Below are positions 18,813 to 27,813 of a stretch of DNA of 34,145 bases, piece after piece. Origin of the DNA: Balneolales bacterium (GTDB lineage: Bacteria > Bacteroidota > Rhodothermia > Balneolales > Natronogracilivirgulaceae); the NCBI GenBank assembly GCA_007135115.1, contig SLJN01000011.1:1-34145 (forward strand), read 5' to 3'. The notes beneath the pieces were generated by a model. It searched no databases and was not told where the DNA came from. It was given only the letters and a program-made list of their open reading frames with translations. A program made the position numbers and the translations under genes. The first letter of the stretch is position 1. Each line of letters opens with the position of its first letter.

Positions 18813-19745
18813 ATGGCTTTTGGAGATTTAAACCGAATCAATACGAACCTGCAGTCGCTGGATGCCCAGTTCAGTCTGAATCAGACGAACCGCCAGCTTG
18901 CAGATACCCAACTGCAGCTTTCTACCGGCAAGCAAATCAACCGGGCGGAAGACGATGCTGCCGGATTTTCCATTGCTTCCAAACTGGGAGCACGTGTCTC
19001 AGGTTTGGAGCAGGGACTTCAGAATACCGGCGACGCTAAATCCGTACTGGACATCGCAGAAGCGAGTTTCGACTCCATTACGGATATTCTTACCGAACTG
19101 AAAACCAATGCTACCCAGGCTGCCAATGACAGCCTCGGCAGTGATGAGCGCGAATTCATCCAGCAACAGATGGATAGCCTTGTGGAGGAATTGGATTCAC
19201 TGGTAGAGCAAACCGAATTTCAGGGACAAAACCTGCTGGATGGCGAATTTGATGCTACATTCCAGGTAGGTGAGAGAACAGCTGATGAGGATGAAGGTAC
19301 TGACGGTGATGTAATCAATGTTCAGATTAATCACAACGGTGAATCCGGTTTTAGTGGTGAAGGCTTAGGACTTCATGACGGTGATCTTGGTGACGCAGTT
19401 GACGAAGACAACCGTGAACTTTGGGTAATCGATGATGATGAGGCCCCCGGAGATAGTGCTCATGAAGCTGCTCAACAAGCAATAGCCGATATAGATGAAG
19501 CATTGACAACCGTAGCCTCTGCAGTTAACACTATTGGGATTAATCAGTCACAGCTGACGATCCGCGAAGAAATCCTCACGCAATCCATCAACAGTAATGA
19601 GGCCGCTCAGAGCCGTATTGAAGATGCCGATTTTGCAGAGGTTCAAAGCGAATCCGTAAAAATGCAAATTCTTCAGCAGACCGGTATCTCTGCATTGGCC
19701 CAGGCCAATCAGGCTCCCGAATCTGTTTTCGGGTTCCTTGGCTAA
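18813..19745 (+). CDS. Flagellin 5
   Basis: Conserved flagellin termini. Middle section nearly identical in nucleotide sequence to flagellin 4. Confidence 0.97.
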   Translation: MAFGDLNRINTNLQSLDAQFSLNQTNRQLADTQLQLSTGKQINRAEDDAAGFSIASKLGARVSGLEQGLQNTGDAKSVLDIAEASFDSITDILTELKTNATQAANDSLGSDEREFIQQQMDSLVEELDSLVEQTEFQGQNLLDGEFDATFQVGERTADEDEGTDGDVINVQINHNGESGFSGEGLGLHDGDLGDAVDEDNRELWVIDDDEAPGDSAHEAAQQAIADIDEALTTVASAVNTIGINQSQLTIREEILTQSINSNEAAQSRIEDADFAEVQSESVKMQILQQTGISALAQANQAPESVFGFLG

Positions 19746-20022
19746 TAAATTCTATTAGTGGTTGTAACGTGTTGATGTTAGCCATCCATTAATTTATTGA
19801 ATTTATTGGCATCGATTTAAGTGTGTCCACCGGATTCCGGATGGTTTAGTCTCCTCCATCAGGAGCAAATTCGGTTGGCTGCACTCATTTTTCTGCTTAT
19901 TCAGACAGGCTCCCGGCTGTGATAACTGGTCGGTCTTATCCGGCCGGTGGTCTGATTTTTGGATAATCGGAAAATCAAGCAAGGAACATGGACCTTGTGT
20001 AATCCAAATAAATAACAAAACC

Positions 20023-20934
20023 ATGGCATTTGGAGACTTAAACCGAATAAATACCAATCTTCAGTCCATGGATGCGAAGTTCTCGCTCGACCGGGTCAAC
20101 CGGGATTTGGGCGAGACCCGGCTGAAACTTTCAACCGGACTTCAAATTAACAGGGCTGAAGATGATGCTGCCGGGTTTTCTATAGCTTCCCGGCTTGGCG
20201 CCCGCATAGAAGGGTTAGAGCAGGGGTTACAGAATACCGGCGATGCAAAATCTGTGTTGGATATTGCCGAGGCGAGTTTTGATTCCATTATCGATATACT
20301 GACGGAAATGAAAGTCAAAGCCACGCAGGCAGCTAATGATTCTCTCGGTAGTGATGAGAGGGGTTTTATCCAGCAACAGATGGACGCCCTGGCAGATGAG
20401 ATCGACGATATTGTCGATCAAACCGAATTTCAGGGTGAAGTCCTGCTGGACGGAGACTACAGTGCTTCGTTCCAGGTGGGTGAGCGCGCTGAGGATGTTA
20501 TCAGCGTGGAAATCCAACAGGATAATGAAGATGGTTTTGCTTCTGAAGACTTGGGAGTTCATGATCTCGAAGTGGATGAACATGGCAATGCCCAGTCAGC
20601 GGTAGAAGCAACCGATGATGCCATTACTGCCGTTTCTGAAGTGGTAAATCAGCTGGGTATTAGTCAGGCTCAGTTGACGATCCGCGAAGAAATCCTGACG
20701 CAATCAGTGAGCAGTAACCAGGCAGCACGCAGCCGCATTCAAGATGCAGATTTTGCGAGCGAACAAAGTGAGGCTTTAAAGCTGCAAATTCTGCAACAAA
20801 CGGCTACGTCTGCTCTGGCGCAAGCCAACACAGCTCCTGAAGCTGTCCTGGACTTTATTACCATTAACGGTAACGGAAATGGTAATGATGACAACGGTAA
20901 TGGAAATGATAACGGTAATGGCAACAACGGATGA
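20023..20934 (+). CDS. Flagellin 6 with C-terminal Gly/Asn-rich extension
   Basis: Flagellin D0/D1 sequences. The usual LGFLG end is replaced by LDFITI followed by NGNGNGNDDNGNGNDNGNGNNG. Confidence 0.95.
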   Translation: MAFGDLNRINTNLQSMDAKFSLDRVNRDLGETRLKLSTGLQINRAEDDAAGFSIASRLGARIEGLEQGLQNTGDAKSVLDIAEASFDSIIDILTEMKVKATQAANDSLGSDERGFIQQQMDALADEIDDIVDQTEFQGEVLLDGDYSASFQVGERAEDVISVEIQQDNEDGFASEDLGVHDLEVDEHGNAQSAVEATDDAITAVSEVVNQLGISQAQLTIREEILTQSVSSNQAARSRIQDADFASEQSEALKLQILQQTATSALAQANTAPEAVLDFITINGNGNGNDDNGNGNDNGNGNNG

Positions 20935-20951
20935 TAAAATCATGCCAAATT

Positions 20952-20989
20952 ATCGGGGTATCGGCACAATCCGGTACCCCGATTTTTTT
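20952..20989 (+). terminator. Intrinsic terminator of the flagellin array
   Basis: ATCGGGGTA-N14-TACCCCGAT followed by TTTTTT. Confidence 0.85.
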
Positions 20990-21168
20990 ATTCAACTGAT
21001 TAAAGAGAGCACGGCCTGCCTTTTAAGTTTTTTAGATTTCTGTCGATAAATAATCATACCATTTCGGATCAATGACAACAAGCAAAAAATTACATCGAAA
21101 CGGTCATTTTTTCCGCCTGAGATAACAGTAATACCTTTGCAAGTGCATGTAATAAAGTGTCGTAGATG

Positions 21169-21183
21169 TGGCACAATGCTTGT
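21169..21183 (+). promoter_or_regulatory. Candidate sigma54 (RpoN) -24/-12 promoter upstream of fliS-fliD
   Basis: TGGCAC-AATGC-TTGT against consensus TGGCAC-N5-TTGC; one deviation at -12. A sigma54 activator is encoded nearby. Confidence 0.55.
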
Positions 21184-21227
21184 AATGCAATGATCATCTT
21201 GAAACAGAATAATAAAAATCATCTGGT

Positions 21228-21548
21228 ATGAAAAACCCTGCAAATGTCTATGAACGGCAGGCGGTGATGAACGCCACCCCTGAAGAACTCGTTACCAAAC
21301 TCTATGACATTGCCATACAGTGCTGTTATCGAAAAGATTCGAAAAAACTCGTCGAAGTTCTTGCAACACTTATTCGGGGCTTGAATTTCGATTATGAGAT
21401 ATCCGGAGATTTTTTCAGGCTGTATGAATATTGCCAGCGGCAAGCCCGGAAAAAAGAATTTGACGAGGTGCGTGAACTAATTGAGGGCATCCGGGATACC
21501 TGGGATGAACATGTTGTAAAAGGCCAGAAACAGCAAAAACAAGCCTAA
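21228..21548 (+). CDS. fliS: Flagellar export chaperone FliS
   Basis: Short helical protein with N-terminal NVYERQAVMNATPEELVTKLYDIAIQCC typical of FliS. Located between flagellins and fliD. Confidence 0.85.
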   Translation: MKNPANVYERQAVMNATPEELVTKLYDIAIQCCYRKDSKKLVEVLATLIRGLNFDYEISGDFFRLYEYCQRQARKKEFDEVRELIEGIRDTWDEHVVKGQKQQKQA

Positions 21549-21554
21549 CCCCTT

Positions 21555-22988
21555 ATGTCAGACATTCAATCCATATTTCGCCAAAACGATCCTTTCGAGC
21601 AGCTCGTAGATCAGATTATAGAAGCTGAGAGTACGCAGCTGAACGAAGTAAAAGAGCGAAAGGCGGAGCACGAGCAGCGTCAAGCGGCAGTTAGTGATGC
21701 CGGCTCTAAGCTTTCTTCGTTAAGCAGTACCGTCACGGATTTTCGCGATCCTTCTGCAAATATGTTCAACCCGCTTGATGTAAGCTCAACCAACGACAAT
21801 GCATTCGAGCTTACCGTGGATGAAATGCAGCTTGAAGAACCCGGCGAGTTCGATATCAATGTAGATAATGTTGCTCAGCGCGATATTTTGCTATCTGATA
21901 CAATCAATAATGAGGGGGATGAACTGACCGGCGACCAGATTGAAATGGACATCACGGTAGGTGGAGAAACCCAACCCATCCAGGTTGATGCGTCTGAGGC
22001 TGAAGATAATCAGCAGGTAATGAACATGGTCGTAGATGAAATCAATGAGCAGTTTGATGATGTTGAAAACGGGCTTCAGGCAAGTGCCTTTAATGTTGAT
22101 GGACAAAATTCTCAAATTTCCATTAAAAGTGATGAAACCGGAAGCGACAACCGGATAAACATCGATGGCGGTGAAGAGTTCGGTTTTAATCATCTAAACT
22201 CGGAGGAAGATCTCAACGCCCGCTTTACTGTTGATGGTGTTGATTTCACCCGTCAGACGAATTCCATAGAAGATGTCATTGATGGAGTGAACGTTGAGCT
22301 GCTGCAGGAAACCGGTAATGAACGGATATCCGTATTCCGGGATCAGGAGCAGGCGATGGAAAATGTAGAAAGCTTCATCTCCGAGTTTAACGAGGTTAAC
22401 GATTATATCCGCGAGCAAACGTTCCTTGATGGAGAGTCCGGAGAACGCGGACCACTACAAAGAGACCGTGTCTTCCGAACGTTAATGCAGGATCTACGAC
22501 TTGATATGTCAGCTGAATTTGGCGCAGGTTTAAGTGATGAAGAAAAAGGTGATCTGCCTGATGTCGCGTACGATACACTTATGGAAATGGGTATCAATTT
22601 CCGCCAGAATGGGGAAATGTATATTGAAGACCAGGGGCAGCTCGAAGATGCATTGCAGTCCAACCCCGATGATGTTCAGGAACTATTTGCCAATCCGGAT
22701 GGAGGTGTATTAAGCCGTGCAGAAAACCGGATCGACGAATTTGTCAGCGGTAGCGGATCGGTGATAAACTCTCTTGAGAACACCATCGATCAGCGAATGG
22801 ATCATTACGAGACCCGCGTAGAACGTGAAGAAAACCAGCTTGAAAACCGCCGCGACCAACTTCGGGATGAGTTTACTGAAATGCAGCAGGTTATGACCGA
22901 TGCCCAAAACCAGATGCAGAATATGCAGGCCATTCAGGGTCAAATGGGTGGTATGGGCGGCGCCGAACAAATGATGATGATGCAGTAA
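21555..22988 (+). CDS. fliD: Flagellar filament cap protein FliD
   Basis: FRQNDPFEQLVDQIIEAES start, DGVDFTRQTNSIEDVIDGVNVELLQET and SRAENRIDEFVSGSGSVINSLENTIDQRM C-terminal pattern. Confidence 0.88.
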   Translation: MSDIQSIFRQNDPFEQLVDQIIEAESTQLNEVKERKAEHEQRQAAVSDAGSKLSSLSSTVTDFRDPSANMFNPLDVSSTNDNAFELTVDEMQLEEPGEFDINVDNVAQRDILLSDTINNEGDELTGDQIEMDITVGGETQPIQVDASEAEDNQQVMNMVVDEINEQFDDVENGLQASAFNVDGQNSQISIKSDETGSDNRINIDGGEEFGFNHLNSEEDLNARFTVDGVDFTRQTNSIEDVIDGVNVELLQETGNERISVFRDQEQAMENVESFISEFNEVNDYIREQTFLDGESGERGPLQRDRVFRTLMQDLRLDMSAEFGAGLSDEEKGDLPDVAYDTLMEMGINFRQNGEMYIEDQGQLEDALQSNPDDVQELFANPDGGVLSRAENRIDEFVSGSGSVINSLENTIDQRMDHYETRVEREENQLENRRDQLRDEFTEMQQVMTDAQNQMQNMQAIQGQMGGMGGAEQMMMMQ

Positions 22989-23003
22989 TTGTAAATAAGC
23001 TTT

Positions 23004-23405
23004 TTGATGGATAATCTGCAACGACAATCGCTGGAGTTATTGGATCAGTGCATAAGCCGCACCAGAGAGATCCTGTCGTGTTTTGAAACGGAACAGCAAT
23101 ACACGGCAGCAGATTTAAGAAAGTTGTTTTCCCGGCGTTCGGAAGAAATAAGCAGACTGTACGAACTTACCCACAGTCAGCAGTGGCAGGAAAGCAAAAA
23201 AGATGATAACTTTAAAATCATCCAACAGCGATTTCGATTACTGCAAGATTTAGATCAACTGTTACGTTCACAGTTGCAGACGCGGTACAACGAAACGAAA
23301 AACGCTTATAAAAAAGCCAGTGACGACGCCGATGCCGATAACAAATACCGCAATGTCGGCCGGCATAAATCCTCGTTATTTATAGAATCTTCTTTGAAGG
23401 GGTAA
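23004..23405 (+). CDS. Small helical protein, possible FliT-like chaperone
   Basis: 133 aa, predicted helical, positioned directly after fliD. Sequence similarity not established. Confidence 0.4.
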   Translation: MMDNLQRQSLELLDQCISRTREILSCFETEQQYTAADLRKLFSRRSEEISRLYELTHSQQWQESKKDDNFKIIQQRFRLLQDLDQLLRSQLQTRYNETKNAYKKASDDADADNKYRNVGRHKSSLFIESSLKG

Positions 23406-23408
23406 CCC

Positions 23409-23876
23409 ATGGATATACCCAACATAAATAACAATTCTCTCAACCCTCAAAATAAAGCTGATAAAGCTTCTCAGGGTGAAAAGTCCGCTAAAACGGATGC
23501 TGCGGGTAACAGCAAAAATGTGAAGCAGTCATCCTCCATTCAGTCGGATGAGCTTTCCATTAGCAAGTCCGCGAATGAGGGTGAACTTAAGTTTGCACTG
23601 GCAGAGTATCAGAAACTCCAAAAACAGTCTGTAGAATCTCTCCGCGAAATTAAGCAAAACATCGATAACGGAGTTTACGAGCAGGATAAAATTCAATCTC
23701 AGGTATCTGATCGAATACAGGGAGAAATATCGGCTGTAGAAGCCATAGAACATCAGGGAGAGACACAGAAAACGAATACGGAACTAACTCCTGAACTCAA
23801 AGACCGGTTACTCAATGATGAGTCGGTTCTGGATCAAATTTCACAGAAGTTAATTGATGATCTTTCGAGGTTGTAA
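23409..23876 (+). CDS. FlgM-like anti-sigma28 factor
   Basis: DELSISKSA...LREIKQNIDNGVYEQDKIQSQVSDRI resembles the FlgM core. Located in a flagellin operon with sigma28-type promoters. Confidence 0.55.
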   Translation: MDIPNINNNSLNPQNKADKASQGEKSAKTDAAGNSKNVKQSSSIQSDELSISKSANEGELKFALAEYQKLQKQSVESLREIKQNIDNGVYEQDKIQSQVSDRIQGEISAVEAIEHQGETQKTNTELTPELKDRLLNDESVLDQISQKLIDDLSRL

Positions 23877-23941
23877 ACTTCTGATTTAGAATTATATATT
23901 GCGGAACGGTTTTCTGTTCACCTCTAAGTGATTGTATCGAT

Positions 23942-25384
23942 TTGAAAGGTAAAATAATCGTTCTGGACGATGAGCCCTTGATGCTTCGTTATCTGGAGAA
24001 GCATCTCGGAATGCATCAATACGAAGTAACAGCATTTGAGTCTCCTTCTGAAGCTCTTTCTTCCCTGTCGGAAAAAAGTGCTGACTTGGTGATATCTGAT
24101 GTTAAAATGCCCGAAATGACCGGAGATGAAGTGCTCAATCATATCATGGAGCACCATCCCGATGTTGGTGTAATTCTTATTACCGGCTTTGGCAGTATTA
24201 ATCACGCGGTGAATACGGTTCAAAAAGGGGCGTTTGATTATATCACCAAACCCTTCAGCGGCCCTGAAATCCTGGCTCGCGTTAATCGGTTTTTTAAAGT
24301 AAAAGAAGATACCGGCAAGGTTCGCCATCAGGAGGAGATGCAAGCTCCGAAATCTGCATCTGCCGACTCTGAATCGAAGCCTGACAGCAAAAAAAGCAAA
24401 TCTTCATCCGATGATACCGGGGACGGGCGATATGAAGTTAAATTCATCGGAGAGCACCCACGAGTAAAACAGCTGGTCGATTCGCTTCCCCAAATTGCCC
24501 AGAATAACGCCCCCGTGTTGATCCAGGGGGAAAGCGGATCCGGTAAGGAAGTATTCGCATCACTGGTTCATTATAACAGCGAACGCGCCGATAAACCCTA
24601 CGTAAAAATTAATTGCGCGAATTTGCCGTCCGAGCTGGTTGAAAGTACTCTTTTCGGTCATGTAAAAGGCGCGTTTACCGGTGCTGTAAGTGACTCAAAA
24701 GGTGCTTTCCTGGAGGCCGATGGAGGCACGCTGCTGTTAGACGAGATTACCGAAATTGATATCAATATCCAGGCAAAACTGCTTCGGGTGTTGCAGGAAA
24801 GTGAGTTTACCAGGGTCGGCAGTCAAAAACCGACCAAAGTGAATGTCCGGATCATTGCCACGACCAACAGAAATGTCAGCGATACGATTCGGGAAGGGCA
24901 GTTCCGCGAAGACTTGTACTACAGGCTGAATGTGTTCCCGATTGCCATTCCGCCATTGAGGGAGCGTCGCGATGATATCCCGGTATTGGCGGAATATATC
25001 GTTGAAAAATATGTCCATGAATACGGTCTGGAACCCAAGACCATCTCCCCGGAATTAATGGATTTTTTGAAGCAACAGTCCTGGAAAGGTAATGTGAGGG
25101 AGCTGGATAATTTCATGCAGCGCGGGGTGCTGATGTCGCATGGCTCTAAGGAAATCACACAGGATCATGTGCAAAACCAGCTATTCGAAGGTGTTGATGA
25201 AAACCTGAAGCAGGAATTGATGGATGATATGCCTCTGGTGCCCATTGAGGAAATGGAATTGAAGATGATCCGCATGGCCCTGGAGCGTACGAATGGCAAC
25301 CAGAAGGAGGCCGCCGATCTTCTTGGTATATCTGACCGGACGATCCGCAATAAAATCAAAAAGCTAAAAGACGACGAAGAATGA
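23942..25384 (+). CDS. Sigma54-dependent response regulator (NtrC/FlrC/FlgR-like)
   Basis: Receiver (LDDEPLMLRYL..DVKMPEMTGDE..TKPF), AAA+ with GESGSGKE, GAFTGA, GGTLLLDE, and FIS-type HTH (NQKEAADLLGISDRTIRNKIKKL). TTG start. Confidence 0.95.
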   Translation: MKGKIIVLDDEPLMLRYLEKHLGMHQYEVTAFESPSEALSSLSEKSADLVISDVKMPEMTGDEVLNHIMEHHPDVGVILITGFGSINHAVNTVQKGAFDYITKPFSGPEILARVNRFFKVKEDTGKVRHQEEMQAPKSASADSESKPDSKKSKSSSDDTGDGRYEVKFIGEHPRVKQLVDSLPQIAQNNAPVLIQGESGSGKEVFASLVHYNSERADKPYVKINCANLPSELVESTLFGHVKGAFTGAVSDSKGAFLEADGGTLLLDEITEIDINIQAKLLRVLQESEFTRVGSQKPTKVNVRIIATTNRNVSDTIREGQFREDLYYRLNVFPIAIPPLRERRDDIPVLAEYIVEKYVHEYGLEPKTISPELMDFLKQQSWKGNVRELDNFMQRGVLMSHGSKEITQDHVQNQLFEGVDENLKQELMDDMPLVPIEEMELKMIRMALERTNGNQKEAADLLGISDRTIRNKIKKLKDDEE

Positions 25385-27798
25385 GTGCTGAGCAACCATC
25401 TGAGGAAGCCTTAAAGAATATCAATGATATCGCCGCTAAAGTGGTGATGTTAGAGGCTGATGATATTCAAACACTCGGAGAAATTCTCAAGATGGCTGAG
25501 GAGTTGCAGGTTTCCGGGTTTGAAGAATATATCGAACAGGTGCGCAGTGTTGCTGAGCGTCTCATCCTTGATGAGTATGAAAGTTCGGAAGTCGGACTTG
25601 AAGAGCTAAGCGCGGCGGTAGAACAGCTTCAGATTGCCACCGAAGATTCTGGTATGCTCAGCGGTGAGCAGTATGAAGAGAAAAAAGAGCAGCTGGAAGA
25701 ACAGGAAAAATCCGAGTCCGCCACAGAGGATTCCGATTCCAAAATAGTTTTTGATCAGGAAACAGAGGAGAACTCGGGCGGACAAACGGAGACTCAGGAA
25801 GAAAAGCCTGCTCAAAAAAGCAAAAAAGGTACTTCTGCAAGTAAGGGAAAAAGCAAATCCGGCAAGAAAAAGAGCGGTAAGAAGACTGGTGAAGAAACAA
25901 CTGCCGCCGGTAAGAAAGAAGATCAGACCGAAACTACCGAAGAACCTGACTCAAAGTCTGTTGAGGCCGCTGAACCCGTAAAAACAGGCGGTAAGTTATC
26001 GGATGAAGAGATTGAAAAAGAAGTAAAGAAATATACTCAGAAGAAAGATGATCCGGATCTAATCGCTCAAACTATTGTTGAAGATCCGGAGCTTGTACAG
26101 GGTTTCATTGAAGAGTCTCAGGAAAATATCCAAATGATTGAAAACGGCCTGCTCGAGTGGGAGGCCGACCCGGATAACACTGAACATGTTGATTCGGTAT
26201 TCAGGCCATTTCATACGATTAAAGGAGTCGCAGGATTTTTGAACCTGTCGGAAATCAATAGTTTTGCGCACCTTTATGAAGACTTGCTCGATGATGCCCG
26301 TAAGGGTGATATCTTTTACAATGAGCAGATTTCCGAAGTGGTCTTCGATGGTGTTGATGCACTGCGGGATATGGTCGCAGCGGTATCAGCTTCCAGTAAT
26401 GCCCGGGATTATGTTCCCCATGATGTGGATATTCCGGAATTTGCAAGGCGGATCATCAAAATCCGCGCCGGGGATATTGATGAAACCCAACCGATATTGC
26501 CTGAAACGACACCGGCTGAAACCGATGAATCTACCGACTTAACGCAATACCAGCAGTTAGCGAAGGACAATCCGGAACCAGCAAAAAGTCCGGCCACTAC
26601 CGGCCAAACAAATAAAAGCCATGACAGCTCGGTTAAGGTTAACATTCAAAAAATGGATAACCTGATTGATCTGGTGGGTGAGTTGGTCGTAACTCAAAAT
26701 ATGGTGGTGGAAAACGATGTCATCAAAAAAAGTACGGACAAAAGACTCGAACAGGATATTGGTCAGCTAAAGAGGATTACCTCCAATTTGCAAGACCTTT
26801 CGATGTCTCTGCGGATGGTTCCCGTGAAGGATATTTTCCAAAAAATGCACCGGATCGTTCGTGATTTGAGCAGAAAATCCGAAAAACAAATTGTGATTGA
26901 GATGCACGGTGAACAAACCGAAATCGATCGCAATATGGTTGATGAGCTTTATGAGCCTCTGGTGCACATTATCCGGAATAACTGCGATCATGGTATTGAG
27001 TCTCCCGAAGAGAGACGAGAGGCCGGCAAGCCGGAAACCGGTACGATCATGCTCAATGCTTATTACCGCGGCGGGATGGTGGTTATCGAGATTTCGGATG
27101 ACGGTGCCGGAATTGATATCCAGGCCATTAAAAGTAAAGCCGTCGAACGGGGGTTATGCCAGGCCGACGATGGTCTCAGCGATCAGGAGATTCTGAACTT
27201 TATTTTCACCTCCGGTTTTTCAACAACAAAAAATATCACCGATGTTTCGGGGCGTGGTGTGGGTATGGATGTTGTTAAAAAAGCGATAGACCGGTTGCGT
27301 GGAAATGTTGAAATCAACACCAAACAAGGCAGGGGTACAACTTTCTCGATGCGCTTGCCATTGACGCTTGCTATCATCGACGGGGTTATTATAAAAGTGG
27401 GAAGCGAGCGCTATATCATCCCGACGATTACGATAAAAGAGTCGATCATACCCGAGAAAAAGCATTTTAATACCATCGCGGGCAAAGGAGAAACCGTACT
27501 TATTCGCGATAAAGTATTACCGCTTTTGAGGTTAAATAAAATCTTCGGAATTGAAGACGGAGTTGAAAATGCCGAAGAAGGATTGCTTATTATAGTAGAA
27601 AGTGATGGGCAGGAGGCGGCCATCCTTATTGATGATTTGTTCGACAAGCAGGAAATAGTAATTAAATCATTGGGTGAAAGTCTTAATCAAATACAGGGAC
27701 TGGCAGGGGGCGCCATTCTTGCAGATGGGAATGTAGGCCTTATAGTTGATATTCCTACATTGTTGCCCAAATCAAAAATGCGGTTTAAGAGCGAATAA
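25381..27798 (+). CDS. cheA: Chemotaxis histidine kinase CheA with N-terminal extension
   Basis: HPt FHTIKGVAGFLNL, dimerisation/kinase NCDHGIESPEERREAGKP, DDGAGID, GRGVGMDVVK, CheW-like C-terminus. Confidence 0.96.
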   Translation: MSAEQPSEEALKNINDIAAKVVMLEADDIQTLGEILKMAEELQVSGFEEYIEQVRSVAERLILDEYESSEVGLEELSAAVEQLQIATEDSGMLSGEQYEEKKEQLEEQEKSESATEDSDSKIVFDQETEENSGGQTETQEEKPAQKSKKGTSASKGKSKSGKKKSGKKTGEETTAAGKKEDQTETTEEPDSKSVEAAEPVKTGGKLSDEEIEKEVKKYTQKKDDPDLIAQTIVEDPELVQGFIEESQENIQMIENGLLEWEADPDNTEHVDSVFRPFHTIKGVAGFLNLSEINSFAHLYEDLLDDARKGDIFYNEQISEVVFDGVDALRDMVAAVSASSNARDYVPHDVDIPEFARRIIKIRAGDIDETQPILPETTPAETDESTDLTQYQQLAKDNPEPAKSPATTGQTNKSHDSSVKVNIQKMDNLIDLVGELVVTQNMVVENDVIKKSTDKRLEQDIGQLKRITSNLQDLSMSLRMVPVKDIFQKMHRIVRDLSRKSEKQIVIEMHGEQTEIDRNMVDELYEPLVHIIRNNCDHGIESPEERREAGKPETGTIMLNAYYRGGMVVIEISDDGAGIDIQAIKSKAVERGLCQADDGLSDQEILNFIFTSGFSTTKNITDVSGRGVGMDVVKKAIDRLRGNVEINTKQGRGTTFSMRLPLTLAIIDGVIIKVGSERYIIPTITIKESIIPEKKHFNTIAGKGETVLIRDKVLPLLRLNKIFGIEDGVENAEEGLLIIVESDGQEAAILIDDLFDKQEIVIKSLGESLNQIQGLAGGAILADGNVGLIVDIPTLLPKSKMRFKSE

Positions 27799-27813
27799 TA
27801 AAATGGTTGTGAT

